The translations under genes were made by a program, and so were the position numbers. The notes beneath the pieces were generated by a model. It was given only the letters and a program-made list of their open reading frames with translations. It was not told the DNA's origin and ran no database searches. Shown piece after piece: positions 46,239 through 55,393 of a DNA stretch of 64,000 nt; positions within the stretch are counted from its first letter, which is position 1; the number at the start of each line of letters is the position of its first letter. The DNA comes from Petrimonas sp. IBARAKI (lineage in GTDB: Bacteria > Bacteroidota > Bacteroidia > Bacteroidales > Dysgonomonadaceae), in contig AP018040.2 in the NCBI GenBank assembly GCA_002356435.2, positions 2,294,001 to 2,358,000 on the forward strand, read 5' to 3'.

Positions 46239-46313
46239 CAAAGAAAAAGAAATATTAGCACAAATAGGGAATATTTTGCGCATTTTTTTGCATATATCAC
46301 GTAAAATGAGAAA
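46239..46313 (-). promoter_or_regulatory. Operator B: 21-bp-spaced repeat plus -7-like box, upstream of operon B
   Basis: The half-sites are TTGCGCA (46276-46282) and TCACGTA (46297-46303), starts 21 bp apart, followed by AAATGAGAAA. The box TTTCTTTG on the minus strand (46246-46239) begins 30 bp from the near half-site. With operator A it shares 67 of 76 positions, ungapped, including the region between box and operator. Its second half-site is the weakest of the six. The remainder of 45975-46461 is AT-rich, and I see no other feature before the folK stop. Confidence 0.8.
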
Positions 46314-46461
46314 GAAGATCGTAATCTGATGAGGATTTCTATCGAAGTTTAGGTTAAAGAAGAAATCTTGTATTTAAAGAATATGAAATACGGCAACTAC
46401 AGTAAGGTATTTTGACAATAACTTTTTCTCAGGTTAAACACATTTAAAAATGGACAAATCA

Positions 46462-46956
46462 CTAAGCACCGCCGGAATATTGCAACCCTTTTTTCAGTTC
46501 TAGAATGGTTTTGGCAAACACCGGATGAACGGTGTCTGGCGAGATTTCGGCAAAAGGGGTCAACACAAAGTCGCGCAAATGGAAGCGGGGATGCGGAATG
46601 ATTAATCCGGGTTCCTCAACGATTCGGTTATCAACCATCAGGATGTCAATATCGATGGTGCGATCGGCATACCCACCATCCGGAGATTTTTTTGTCCGCC
46701 CCAGTTCCTTTTCAATCGCCTGAGTTACACGCAGTACCTCTCTGGCTTCCAGGATTGTGACCAGTTCACAAACGGAATTAACGAACCTGTTTTCAGACTC
46801 GAAACCCTCCGGATCGGACACATAAAAAGCGGATTTGGAAATAATTCTCCCTATCCGCTTGTCAATTTCTCTGTAGGCACGCTCGATATTTTTTTCCTTG
46901 TCTCCCAGGTTGGAGCCCAATCCCAAAAAAACAACATGAATATCGTTATCAGGCAT
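46462..46956 (-). CDS. folK: 6-hydroxymethyl-7,8-dihydropterin pyrophosphokinase (HPPK)
   Basis: HPPK transfers pyrophosphate from ATP to hydroxymethyl-dihydropterin in folate synthesis. The 164-residue protein shows the N-terminal LGLGSNLGD loop, the YADRTIDIDILMV motif with the metal aspartates, and IPHPRFHLRDFVL. It follows queA in the core gene string. The C-terminal 31 or so residues lie within or beyond the direct repeat, and the last dozen (LELKKGLQYSGGA) differ from the displaced copy at 2949. The present 3' end may therefore have been supplied by the incoming island while the enzyme stayed intact. Confidence 0.96.
   Translation of the reverse strand: MPDNDIHVVFLGLGSNLGDKEKNIERAYREIDKRIGRIISKSAFYVSDPEGFESENRFVNSVCELVTILEAREVLRVTQAIEKELGRTKKSPDGGYADRTIDIDILMVDNRIVEEPGLIIPHPRFHLRDFVLTPFAEISPDTVHPVFAKTILELKKGLQYSGGA
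46504..46594. repeat. Right copy of 91-bp direct repeat, inside folK
   Basis: This is identical to 2982-3072 except for one base, in the same orientation, and lies within the intact folK. The DNA to its right is ordinary folK sequence; the DNA to its left leads into the island. It marks the right joint of the roughly 43.5-kb insertion. Confidence 0.93.
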
Positions 46957-46991
46957 TTTTCAGCGTAGCATCATCGCACAAAGTGCGCGTT

Positions 46992-48041
46992 TTAAATTAT
47001 CAGCATAGCATCCCCGTACGCACCAAACTCGTATTTCTCCTTGATGGCCGTCTGATACACATCCATAATTCTTTCGTATCCGCCGAAAGCAGTCGTCACC
47101 ATCAAAAGCGTGGAGAACGGCAGGTGGAAGTTGGTAACCAACGCATCGGGTAGTGTAAAGTCATAAGGCGGGAAAATAAACTTGTTCGTCCATCCCTCCC
47201 TCGGCTTGATGTGCCCGTCTGTACTGATGGTGGTTTCAATAGCCCGCAGAACCGACGTACCCACGGCACAGATTTTGTGCCCGTTGTCTTTTGCCGTATT
47301 CACCTTGTCGCACAACTCCTGCGTAATGATCATCTGCTCCGAATCAACTTTATGCTTGGTTAAATCCTCCACGTCGATATCGCGGTAGGCACCTAATCCG
47401 TGGTGAAGCGTAAGGAAGCCGTAATCGATATTTTTAATCTCCATACGTTTGATCAACTCCCGACTGAAATGAAGTCCTGCCGCAGGAACAACGACAGCTC
47501 CTTCGTTATTGGCAAAAATATTCTGGTACCTCTCCGCATCCTCCGGCACGACCGACCGCTCCATATATTCTGGGATCGGAGTTTCACCGATGGAGAAAAG
47601 CAGGTCTTTGAACTCTTCGTACGGTCCGTCGTAAAGAAAACGAAGCGTACGTCCGCGTGAGGTGGTGTTGTCAATCACTTCAGCTACGAGCTCTTCATTT
47701 TCGCCAAAGTACAACTTGTTCCCGATCCTTATTTTCCGAGCGGGATTAACCAAAACATCCCACAGATGCTGCGCGGGATTCAACTCCCTGAGCAAAAACA
47801 CTTCTATTTTGGCTCCGGTTTTTTCTTTGTTTCCGAACAACCGGGCAGGAAATACCTTGGTGTCGTTGAAAACGAAAAAGTCGTGGGCGTCAAAATAATT
47901 CAGAATATCCTTAAAAACAAGATGTTCTATTTTATCGGAATTTCGATGAACCACAAGCAATCTGGATTCATCGCGATGTTTACTCGGATGCTTGGCAATC
48001 AATTCCTCCGGTAAATTAAATTTAAACTGAGAAAGTTTCAT
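46992..48041 (-). CDS. queA: S-adenosylmethionine:tRNA ribosyltransferase-isomerase
   Basis: QueA transfers and isomerises the ribosyl group of SAM onto preQ1 in tRNA to make epoxyqueuosine. The 349-residue sequence has the usual N-terminus ([21 protein letters not shown]), the [11 protein letters not shown] motif, and the late [11 protein letters not shown] and [12 protein letters not shown] motifs. Length is typical. It lies 35 bp before folK and 48 bp after truB in the core string. Confidence 0.97.
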   Translation of the reverse strand: MKLSQFKFNLPEELIAKHPSKHRDESRLLVVHRNSDKIEHLVFKDILNYFDAHDFFVFNDTKVFPARLFGNKEKTGAKIEVFLLRELNPAQHLWDVLVNPARKIRIGNKLYFGENEELVAEVIDNTTSRGRTLRFLYDGPYEEFKDLLFSIGETPIPEYMERSVVPEDAERYQNIFANNEGAVVVPAAGLHFSRELIKRMEIKNIDYGFLTLHHGLGAYRDIDVEDLTKHKVDSEQMIITQELCDKVNTAKDNGHKICAVGTSVLRAIETTISTDGHIKPREGWTNKFIFPPYDFTLPDALVTNFHLPFSTLLMVTTAFGGYERIMDVYQTAIKEKYEFGAYGDAMLII

Positions 48042-48089
48042 ATGTGATTAAACTGATTCTTTATAATACTATCGTGAAATAATTTATTG

Positions 48090-48791
48090 TTAAGCCTCTC
48101 CCTTGGTTATCTGCCGGTCAAAAAAATCGTCCAGCTCTTCAACCTTTAAACAATCATTCAATGATACATCTCCCACCCTCGTTCGTTGGAGAGCAAGAAG
48201 ATGTGCACCCGACTGAAGGCTTTCGCCTATGTCGCGCGCCAAAGCACGTATATACGTGCCTTTACTGCAAACAACCCGGATAGTTATCGTTGGTAAATTG
48301 TAAAACAACAATTCAATTTCCTTTATAACCAATATCTTTGGTTTTAGTTCAATTTCTTCATTCTTCCGGGCAAACTCGTACGCTCTTTTACCGTCGATCT
48401 TTACTGCCGAAAAAAGAGGCGGGATCTGCTCAATTTTTCCGGTGAATTGCTTCAGGCACTCCTCCACCTTTTCGCGTGAGATGTGTTCCACCGGATATTC
48501 GGCATCAATTTCCGTCTCCAAGTCAAAAGAGGGAGTAGTTGCTCCCAGCCGGATCTCGGCAATATACTCTTTTGTTTGAGCCTGTAACCTTTCAATCTCT
48601 TTTGTCTTTTTTCCCGTGCAAACGGTCATTACACCTGTAGCCAGCGGATCGAGTGTTCCCGCATGCCCTACTTTCAGCTTTTTAATTTTCAGTTTCTGGC
48701 ACAACTTCGCCCGTACTACCCTCACCAGCCGGAACGAAGTCCAATGCAGCGGTTTATCGATGTGTAAGATCTCTCCTTCAATAAAATCCAT
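48090..48791 (-). CDS. truB: tRNA pseudouridine-55 synthase
   Basis: TruB makes pseudouridine 55 in the T-loop of tRNAs. The catalytic motif VGHAGTLDPLATGVM places the nucleophile at Asp48, as in Escherichia coli. KPLHWTSF comes before it, and later VVCSKGTYIRALARDIG. At 233 residues it lacks the C-terminal PUA extension of longer homologues, the common short form in Bacteroidetes. It starts 1 bp after the uppP stop, so the two are coupled. Confidence 0.96.
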   Translation of the reverse strand: MDFIEGEILHIDKPLHWTSFRLVRVVRAKLCQKLKIKKLKVGHAGTLDPLATGVMTVCTGKKTKEIERLQAQTKEYIAEIRLGATTPSFDLETEIDAEYPVEHISREKVEECLKQFTGKIEQIPPLFSAVKIDGKRAYEFARKNEEIELKPKILVIKEIELLFYNLPTITIRVVCSKGTYIRALARDIGESLQSGAHLLALQRTRVGDVSLNDCLKVEELDDFFDRQITKGEA

Positions 48792-48792
48792 A

Positions 48793-49677
48793 TCACGCTA
48801 CGTTTGATACGGTTCCGGATAACAGCAACACGATCAGCAGAACACCTACGATAATTCTGTACCATCCAAATGCCTTAAATCCGTGTCGGGTCAGAAAATC
48901 GATAAAAAACCGAATAGCAATGATGGCAACCACAAAAGCAACCACGTTTCCGATAATCAACACCCCTATATTTTCCTGCAACATTGCTGCACTGGCAGGA
49001 TCCTTTATCAGCTGATACAGCTTGTAACCGGCTGCTGCAGCCATGGTAGGTACAGCCAGGAAAAACGAAAATTCAGCGGCGTTTTTCCGGTCGAGCCGGG
49101 TGCTCATACCTCCCACAATGGTAGCCATCGACCGGGAAACACCCGGAATCATCGCAATACACTGAAAGAAACCGATCTTCAACGCCCGCTGCCACGATAT
49201 CGATTGATTCTCAACGGGTCTATTGAACCACGTATCCACAAAAAGCATCACGATACCGCCTGCGACAAGCATCACGCTCACGACAAAGACATTCTCGAGC
49301 AGCAAGTCGATCTGGTCTCCAAAAGTCAACCCCAACACTCCTGCCGGGACAACAGCGATAAACAATTTCCAGTAAAAATCGAACTTATGCAGAAACCGCC
49401 TTAGAAATGTCCACCCTTTCTGTACGAACCCCTTTCCTGCTACGGCGCTCTTATCGAAAATCACCACCGGATTCAGTCGAAAAAACCGTTTCCAGTAAAG
49501 AAGTACCACCGACAGAATGGCTCCAAACTGAATAATCACTGTAAATGCCTTTACAAACGGTGTACTCTCAATCCCAAGCAGCGCCTGAGTTATGATCATA
49601 TGCCCGGTCGAAGAAACGGGCAAAAACTCTGTCAAGCCCTCTACAACAGCAATAATAATTGCTTCTAAAATACTCAT
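48793..49677 (-). CDS. uppP: Undecaprenyl-diphosphatase (BacA/UppP)
   Basis: This inner-membrane phosphatase recycles undecaprenyl diphosphate to the monophosphate carrier for cell-wall synthesis. The signature regions [14 protein letters not shown] (residues 14-27) and [13 protein letters not shown] are intact. The 294-residue length and several hydrophobic segments fit the family. It lies between DUF3098 (16 bp) and truB. Confidence 0.96.
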   Translation of the reverse strand: MSILEAIIIAVVEGLTEFLPVSSTGHMIITQALLGIESTPFVKAFTVIIQFGAILSVVLLYWKRFFRLNPVVIFDKSAVAGKGFVQKGWTFLRRFLHKFDFYWKLFIAVVPAGVLGLTFGDQIDLLLENVFVVSVMLVAGGIVMLFVDTWFNRPVENQSISWQRALKIGFFQCIAMIPGVSRSMATIVGGMSTRLDRKNAAEFSFFLAVPTMAAAAGYKLYQLIKDPASAAMLQENIGVLIIGNVVAFVVAIIAIRFFIDFLTRHGFKAFGWYRIIVGVLLIVLLLSGTVSNVA

Positions 49678-49693
49678 CTAACTTATCAGGGAA

Positions 49694-49939
49694 TTATTTT
49701 ATTTCTTCCTTTTTCCTGTCCTTTGCCGGATACAAAATTCCGACAATCATCAGCACAAAGCCGGCCAGACAAACAAGTGGGGCTACTTTGATGCGTCGCG
49801 CACTGAATATATCGGGTTCAAAACCGTCAAAAGTTGTTGCAGGGCCACTCATCAGCAGAAAGCCTGCGATGATAACAAGCACGGCAACCCCGCAAATGAT
49901 GAGGTTTATTTTATGGAAAGCAAGATTTTTGTGAGACAT
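49694..49939 (-). CDS. DUF3098 small membrane protein
   Basis: This 81-residue protein has two transmembrane helices (NLIICGVAVLVIIAGFLLMSG and VCLAGFVLMIVGILYP) separated by the polar ARRIKVAP loop. It is always found next to ftsX and uppP in this order. It is assumed to be an inner-membrane protein; the function is unknown, perhaps linked to division or envelope synthesis through its neighbours. The gap to ftsX is 114 bp. Confidence 0.9.
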   Translation of the reverse strand: MSHKNLAFHKINLIICGVAVLVIIAGFLLMSGPATTFDGFEPDIFSARRIKVAPLVCLAGFVLMIVGILYPAKDRKKEEIK

Positions 49940-50053
49940 ACTTTTTAAATTATGAGTTTGGAGTTTTATGCGTGTTGTGTAAGATGTCAGATCGCTATAC
50001 TGAATGAAAACTCTTGGATTGTATATAACATCTTTTGTTTGAAATCTATTAAA

Positions 50054-50932
50054 TTATACATAATACAAGTTCTCGGTTTTCATCTTCAGGTAGCGGTTCA
50101 CCGCAAAATAAGTCGCCACGGTCGAAATCAGAATTCCCAGCAAGATGACGACAACAAAAATAACGATCAGATCCGTCACACCAATGATGGATTGCAACTC
50201 GGCGTATTCTTTGTTGAAATAGGCAAGGACCAGAAAGATGATGCCGTCTGCAAAAATACCCGCAACGATACCGATGAGAATGTTGTTGCGGATAAACGGC
50301 TTGCGGATAAAACTTCCGTTAGCACCGACAAGCTTCATCGTATTGATAATAAATCGCTTGGAATAAACACTCAACCGAATGGTGTTTCGGATCAGCGTAA
50401 AGGAAATAAACATTAAAACTGCCGCTAAAATCAGTAAAATCAGGGTAACCTTCGATAGGTTATCGTTGATAAGGTCGATGGCTTCCTGCTGGTACAGCAA
50501 GTCCCGAACATTGTTTTGCTGCCGGATCACCTGACTGATGACCGCAATACTGTCGCTGTTGGCATACTCCGAATGGAGATAAATCTCTATGGCATCCTGC
50601 GCCGGATTATATCCCAGCAACTCTTCGGGATCCTCGCCCAGGTCTTTAATCAATTGCTCTTTTGCCTCATCCTTGCTGATGAACCGTGAAGATTTCACAA
50701 ACGGCTGGCCGTCCAAGTTTTTCCTCAACCGCTGAATCCCGGCATCGGTAACGTCGCTATCAAGCATCACGCTGAAGCTCATGTTCTCTTTCACGAATTT
50801 CGACAACCCGTTGCCCATAAACAGAATGAGGATAGTCAGGCCCAATAAGACCAACACCAGCGATATACTGATGGTGGATGTAATTTTTGCATTTACAAAT
50901 CGCGCAGTGGATATCTTTTTCTTTTTCGACAT
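50054..50932 (-). CDS. ftsX: Cell division protein FtsX
   Basis: FtsX is the membrane component of the FtsEX ABC-type complex that activates peptidoglycan hydrolases at the septum. The 292 residues show one N-terminal membrane helix (SISLVLVLLGLTILILFMGN). A periplasmic domain (about 45-165) and three C-terminal helices of the FtsX/MacB type follow. ftsE is not adjacent, as is usual in this phylum. It is the first gene of the ftsX-folK string. Confidence 0.95.
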   Translation of the reverse strand: MSKKKKISTARFVNAKITSTISISLVLVLLGLTILILFMGNGLSKFVKENMSFSVMLDSDVTDAGIQRLRKNLDGQPFVKSSRFISKDEAKEQLIKDLGEDPEELLGYNPAQDAIEIYLHSEYANSDSIAVISQVIRQQNNVRDLLYQQEAIDLINDNLSKVTLILLILAAVLMFISFTLIRNTIRLSVYSKRFIINTMKLVGANGSFIRKPFIRNNILIGIVAGIFADGIIFLVLAYFNKEYAELQSIIGVTDLIVIFVVVILLGILISTVATYFAVNRYLKMKTENLYYV

Positions 50933-51008
50933 AAAAAAGGGTTACACCAAGAAAAACCCGATTGCTCTCAATAAAAAAACGGTTTTTCCCAAATTGGCTG
51001 CAAAGTAA

Positions 51009-51016
51009 CAAAAATA
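51009..51016 (-). promoter_or_regulatory. Candidate -7 box for the ftsX-folK operon
   Basis: The minus strand reads TATTTTTG, a perfect TAnnTTTG, giving a leader of about 70 bases before the ftsX start at 50932. The position between two operons on the same strand suits a promoter. Confidence 0.5.
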
Positions 51017-51061
51017 TTGCGAAAACCGGAAATTTACTCCGGTAATAATCAACAAGAAAGA

Positions 51062-52105
51062 TTAATTTTCCAAAACCTCGTTTTCGCGGCCCGTTTTTTC
51101 AACAACTTCCCGGACGGTTACTGGCTCTCTTACCACCGTTTGCTTATGAGCACGGCTCCTGACAAGGGATGCCGCAATTGAGATGAGTAAAAACGAGGCA
51201 ATAACAAGCAGCGACGCAACGTTGGAAATATGAAAATCCCACGCAACAGTATGGGCATAATGATTGATGATCATTTTAAAACCGATGAAGATCAAAATTC
51301 CGCTCAACGCATATTTCAGGTAATAAAACAAATCCATGATGCCCCGCAATGCGAAATAGAGCGACCGAAGTCCCAGGATCGCAAAAATATTCGACGTGTA
51401 AACAATAAACGTATTGGTCGAAACCGAGAGCACTGCCGGAATGGAGTCTATGGCAAAAATAAGATCGGTAAACTCTATAACGAGCAATGCCAGAAAGAAA
51501 GGGGTGGCGTATAGTCTTTTATCGATTTTTTTGAAAAATGTTGGCTCCGACATATCATCGGTTACCGGCATAACCCTTTTGAAAATTTTCACCAACCCGT
51601 TGTTGTTCGGATCTTTCTTCTCTTTTTCCTTTTCGTGATCCAACACCCTGAACTCATCTGCCACCATCTTGGCACCGGTGAACAACAGGAATGCACCGAA
51701 CACATACATGATCCAGGCAAATCGTTCAATCAGGGCCACACCGGCAAAAATAAAGACCGCCCGAAAAACAATCGCTCCCAAAATTCCCCAGAATAAAACA
51801 CTGTGCTGATGCTCGGGTTTAATCTTGAAAGCCGTAAAAATGATGATAAAAACAAATAAGTTATCAATGCTCAGCGACTCCTCGATAAGATAAGCCGTAA
51901 GAAACTCAAGGGCGCTTTCCTTGCCGAAGACAACGTAAACTCCCGCGTTGAAGACCAAGGCAAGTGAAATCCAGAAAAGGCTGAGCCACAACGCTTTTTT
52001 CACATCGATAACCGTACCTTTCTTATTAAAAACAAACATATCAAGCGACAGGAGAATCACCACAAGGATGATAAAACCTATCCAAAAAGAAGCACTTACT
52101 TCCAT
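51062..52105 (-). CDS. TerC family integral membrane protein
   Basis: This 347-residue TerC-family protein has seven or more membrane helices. The conserved acid-rich motifs are EESLSIDNLFVF near residue 80 and EFTDLIFAIDSIPAVL near 210. Some family members help load manganese or other metals onto exported proteins or confer tellurite resistance. Which role applies here is unknown. The gene follows the SGNH hydrolase by 26 bp and is probably the last gene of the cca operon. Confidence 0.9.
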   Translation of the reverse strand: MEVSASFWIGFIILVVILLSLDMFVFNKKGTVIDVKKALWLSLFWISLALVFNAGVYVVFGKESALEFLTAYLIEESLSIDNLFVFIIIFTAFKIKPEHQHSVLFWGILGAIVFRAVFIFAGVALIERFAWIMYVFGAFLLFTGAKMVADEFRVLDHEKEKEKKDPNNNGLVKIFKRVMPVTDDMSEPTFFKKIDKRLYATPFFLALLVIEFTDLIFAIDSIPAVLSVSTNTFIVYTSNIFAILGLRSLYFALRGIMDLFYYLKYALSGILIFIGFKMIINHYAHTVAWDFHISNVASLLVIASFLLISIAASLVRSRAHKQTVVREPVTVREVVEKTGRENEVLEN

Positions 52106-52131
52106 ATCGTTTACTCTTGTAATTCTAAAAA

Positions 52132-53856
52132 CTATTCTATTATATCGTTAACGATCAGCGAATAGCCTTTTTCATTCGGATGTAAACCATCCAGAAACAG
52201 GCTCTCGTCTATCTTTCCGCTTTTCGTCAATAATTTGTTACCAACATCCAGGTAACGGTAATTGTTCAGGGAGGCCATCTTGGAGATCTGCCGGTTGATG
52301 GCTGTCACTTCTGACTCCTTATTGCGTCGGGGAAGCAATCCGACGACTTTTATCCTGGCCTCCGGTTGACGAATCTTTATCTGCTCAAGCAGGAACTCCA
52401 GCCCCTCAACAATCTCTTCATCAGAAACTGATCCCAAGTTATTGGTCCCGATCATCAGAACCACTTCGCTAGCCCGGTAGTCATCGAGTTCGCCATGATA
52501 CACGCGCCAAAGCACATTTTCCACCCGATCCCACCCGTATCCCAGGTTTAAATACCCGGCAGGCTGTACCTGTTTTTTCCAGCTTTGGCTCCCGTTCTCC
52601 CGTCCGGGCTCCCCACCCCAGTAATGGGTAATGGAATTTCCGATAATCACTTTTTCCGGACGCTGCAACTGAATGTTTTGCAGGATACCGACATGCCGTT
52701 CTTTCCATTCGTAAATATAAGGTTCCCTTCGCTGGCTTACAGGCCTGGTAGTGCTGATTTTTCCGACAGGCATATTCAGTATCTTCCGGATTATTTTCTC
52801 GTATGCGTCGGCGTAGACCTGCATTCCAAGGTCACTGGGATGGATGTTATCCACACATCCGTCAGCAGGCATGTTAATGGAGTCCTTGTGCAGGTGGTAA
52901 ATGTTCTTCACACCCAGCTCAACCAGCGAATCGAATGCCTGGCGCGATGCCACATTCATCCGGTCTGCCGTTTCCCTGGACAACTCGTTGAGTTCATCGT
53001 TCCTATACCCGATATGATCCACGATAAGAATAGGCACATCGTGCTTTTCCCGGAGTTTTTTAACTCCGTAAACGGTTCTTTTTATCACTTCTTCGGATGA
53101 CAAGCTCCCCATGTTGGGAAGACAATCAAAAACGTAGAGCGATGCGTCTATTTCATCTATCAAATCTACAAATTCCTTTTCCAGCGGGCCATTTCCGGAA
53201 AAAGCCAGGTTGACGACCGGATAATCGAGCTTTCTCGATAAAATATTGGTCCAGGCCATTCCCGGGCGGGAAGCACATCCACCTTGTGCGATGGACGTCC
53301 CGTAAACCACTATCGGTTTCTCTCTGAGCACGGGAATAAACTTGAATTCCGCCGAATCGGGGACTCCAATCTCCATCCATTTTACCGAATTGTAAAGCGG
53401 GAGGAAAAGCCGGTATTCAAAACCCTGCTTGTGGTAGCGGCTCTGAGACAGGTTGTTGAACGTGTAGGTAACGGTATCGCCAAAGCTGTATTTATCGGTT
53501 GCTACGCGCCATTTGCCATCGGAATCCATCGCATAGAGGTCGACTCCCGACTTTCCGGTGGCCGGCATGTGTAGCATGGCGTGGCTGCCAGCCACACCGT
53601 ACCGCACTTCAATTTTCGCGGCGTTCGTGTAGAAATGAATGGCCAGCCCGGCTGAGTTTTCCGATAAATTCCAAACCGCCTTTCTCACTTTCTTCTCTGC
53701 GCGGTCGGGCAGGCGCTGATAGGTTTTTCCGATCTCACGGGTCCAACCCTGGTTCTGGATGACGTGTGCTTCTTCTTTCAACGGATCATGCCATTGGGTT
53801 TGTGCAGGCAAAGCAACTGTGCACAAAAGACTGACAACAAAAATAATACTTTTCAT
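52132..53856 (-). CDS. Exported protein with two tandem SGNH/GDSL hydrolase domains
   Basis: A signal peptide (to about residue 20) is followed by a beta-sandwich N-domain (25-175). The first SGNH esterase domain has nucleophile Ser188 in YGTSIAQGG and a catalytic pair in DNIHPSD (Asp336, His339). A second SGNH domain has Ser408 in IGNSITHYW, GTNN at 470-473, and Asp556/His559 in DGLHP. Both active sites look complete. Such tandem esterases probably remove acetyl groups from polysaccharides, perhaps at two positions. The start overlaps the end of cca by 4 bp. Confidence 0.88.
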   Translation of the reverse strand: MKSIIFVVSLLCTVALPAQTQWHDPLKEEAHVIQNQGWTREIGKTYQRLPDRAEKKVRKAVWNLSENSAGLAIHFYTNAAKIEVRYGVAGSHAMLHMPATGKSGVDLYAMDSDGKWRVATDKYSFGDTVTYTFNNLSQSRYHKQGFEYRLFLPLYNSVKWMEIGVPDSAEFKFIPVLREKPIVVYGTSIAQGGCASRPGMAWTNILSRKLDYPVVNLAFSGNGPLEKEFVDLIDEIDASLYVFDCLPNMGSLSSEEVIKRTVYGVKKLREKHDVPILIVDHIGYRNDELNELSRETADRMNVASRQAFDSLVELGVKNIYHLHKDSINMPADGCVDNIHPSDLGMQVYADAYEKIIRKILNMPVGKISTTRPVSQRREPYIYEWKERHVGILQNIQLQRPEKVIIGNSITHYWGGEPGRENGSQSWKKQVQPAGYLNLGYGWDRVENVLWRVYHGELDDYRASEVVLMIGTNNLGSVSDEEIVEGLEFLLEQIKIRQPEARIKVVGLLPRRNKESEVTAINRQISKMASLNNYRYLDVGNKLLTKSGKIDESLFLDGLHPNEKGYSLIVNDIIE

Positions 53857-55295
53857 GATTTGGTTTTTTTTATCGGTTCCAACCCGGTTTCTTTTGCTTT
53901 TCGGATCAGGAAGTCATAGGCCGCATGACGTTCGTTGGGAATCTCTCCCTCCAGAATAGCTTCCTTGATAAATGATTTCAGTTCACCTACCTCCCGTCCC
54001 TGCCCCAAACCGAAGATCTCCATGATCTCGTTGCCGTCGATCGGGGGCTGGAAATTTCGCACACGGTCCTTTTCTTCAATCTCCGTAAGCTTTCTGCGGA
54101 CGATCCTGAAATTCTGGAGGTGCCGCCGTACTTTCTCGGCGTTTTTCGATGTGATGTCGGCTTCACAAAGAGTCATCAAATCGTCTATATCGTCACCGGC
54201 ATCAAACAACAGACGCCGAACGGCAGAATCCGTCACCTCCTCCTCCACCAGCTGCATCGGGCGCATGTGCATCGACACCATTTTCTGTGTGTATTTCATC
54301 TTTTCGTTCAACGGCAATTTCATGCGGCTGAAGATCCTGGGCACCATCTTTTCACCCACATAGTTGTGGTTGTGAAATGTCCAGCCCAGCTTATTGTCCC
54401 AGCGTTTGGTAACCGGCTTGGCAATATCGTGCAGCAAAGCCGACCACCGCAACCAGAGGTTGTCCGTCTTTAACGAGATATTATCGAGAACGGCAAGCGT
54501 GTGGTAAAAATTATCCTTGTGCCCCACCCCTTCCTTGGTTTCGGCTCCCTTAAGCGCAACCAGTTCTGGTAAAATAATCTCCAACAAGCCCGTCTTCTCC
54601 AGCAAAACAAAGCCGACAGACGGTTTGGGGGAAAGAATGATTTTGTTCAGCTCATCCGCAATACGTTCCTTGGATATGATTTTTATGCGTTCCTTATTCC
54701 GGGCAACCGCATCAAACGTTTCGGGGAAAATGTCGAATCCCAGCTGCGAGGCAAACCTCACGGCCCGCATCATCCGCAACGGATCGTCACTGAACGTGAT
54801 ATCGGGATCGAGCGGAGTGCGGATAATCAAGTCCTGCAGGTCCTGCAGTCCGTTAAACGGATCCAGCAATTCGCCGAAACGGTTTTTATTCAGGCAGAAA
54901 GCCATTGCATTGATCGTGAAGTCGCGGCGTTTCTGGTCATCTTCCAGTGTACCATCCTCCACGACGGGATTTCGGGAATCGTGGGTGTAAGACTCTTTGC
55001 GGGCACCGACAAACTCGATTTCAAAATCCTTGTATTTCAGTTGTGCCGTACCAAAATTTTTAAAAACCGACAACTTCGTGCGTGGCCCCAACGCTGAAGC
55101 AACGGCCTCGGCCAAGGCAATCCCCTTGCCAACGGCAACAATATCTATGTCTTTTGACGAGCGGTATAAAAAGAAATCACGAACGTAACCGCCGATCACG
55201 TAGCAATCGAGCTCCATCCGGTCGGCCACTTCCGAAATAAGTTTAAAGATGTTTCTGTTTAGAAAATCCTGTATCTCTTCGCGAGAAATATCCAT
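53853..55295 (-). CDS. cca: CCA tRNA nucleotidyltransferase with HD domain
   Basis: The enzyme adds or repairs the 3' CCA of tRNAs. The nucleotidyltransferase head has GGYVRDFFLYRSSKDIDIVA, followed by RRDFTINAMAF. An HD phosphohydrolase domain follows (LLHDIAKPVTKRW). The start is set at the ATG at 55295 (MDISREEIQDF). A TTG ten codons upstream falls inside a perfect minus-strand -7 box (TAATTTTG, 55330-55323), so it cannot be used from that promoter. The resulting 480-residue length is normal. Confidence 0.95.
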   Translation of the reverse strand: MDISREEIQDFLNRNIFKLISEVADRMELDCYVIGGYVRDFFLYRSSKDIDIVAVGKGIALAEAVASALGPRTKLSVFKNFGTAQLKYKDFEIEFVGARKESYTHDSRNPVVEDGTLEDDQKRRDFTINAMAFCLNKNRFGELLDPFNGLQDLQDLIIRTPLDPDITFSDDPLRMMRAVRFASQLGFDIFPETFDAVARNKERIKIISKERIADELNKIILSPKPSVGFVLLEKTGLLEIILPELVALKGAETKEGVGHKDNFYHTLAVLDNISLKTDNLWLRWSALLHDIAKPVTKRWDNKLGWTFHNHNYVGEKMVPRIFSRMKLPLNEKMKYTQKMVSMHMRPMQLVEEEVTDSAVRRLLFDAGDDIDDLMTLCEADITSKNAEKVRRHLQNFRIVRRKLTEIEEKDRVRNFQPPIDGNEIMEIFGLGQGREVGELKSFIKEAILEGEIPNERHAAYDFLIRKAKETGLEPIKKTKS

Positions 55296-55322
55296 TAGCA
55301 AATCAAATTCTGTTATGATTTG

Positions 55323-55330
55323 CAAAATTA
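55323..55330 (-). promoter_or_regulatory. -7 box for the cca-SGNH-terC operon
   Basis: The minus strand reads TAATTTTG. Transcription would start about 20 bases upstream of the cca ATG at 55295. It is divergent from the plus-strand box at 55376-55383. Confidence 0.55.
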
Positions 55331-55375
55331 CAATAATTGAGCGTGAAAACCATTTTAACGTTGAATTTTATTTCT

Positions 55376-55383
55376 TATTTTTG
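55376..55383 (+). promoter_or_regulatory. -7 box for the plus-strand lipoprotein gene
   Basis: TATTTTTG matches TAnnTTTG and ends 10 bases before the ATG at 55394. It therefore gives a very short leader and argues against the upstream TTG start at 55337. Confidence 0.55.
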
Positions 55384-55393
55384 TATACTGATT

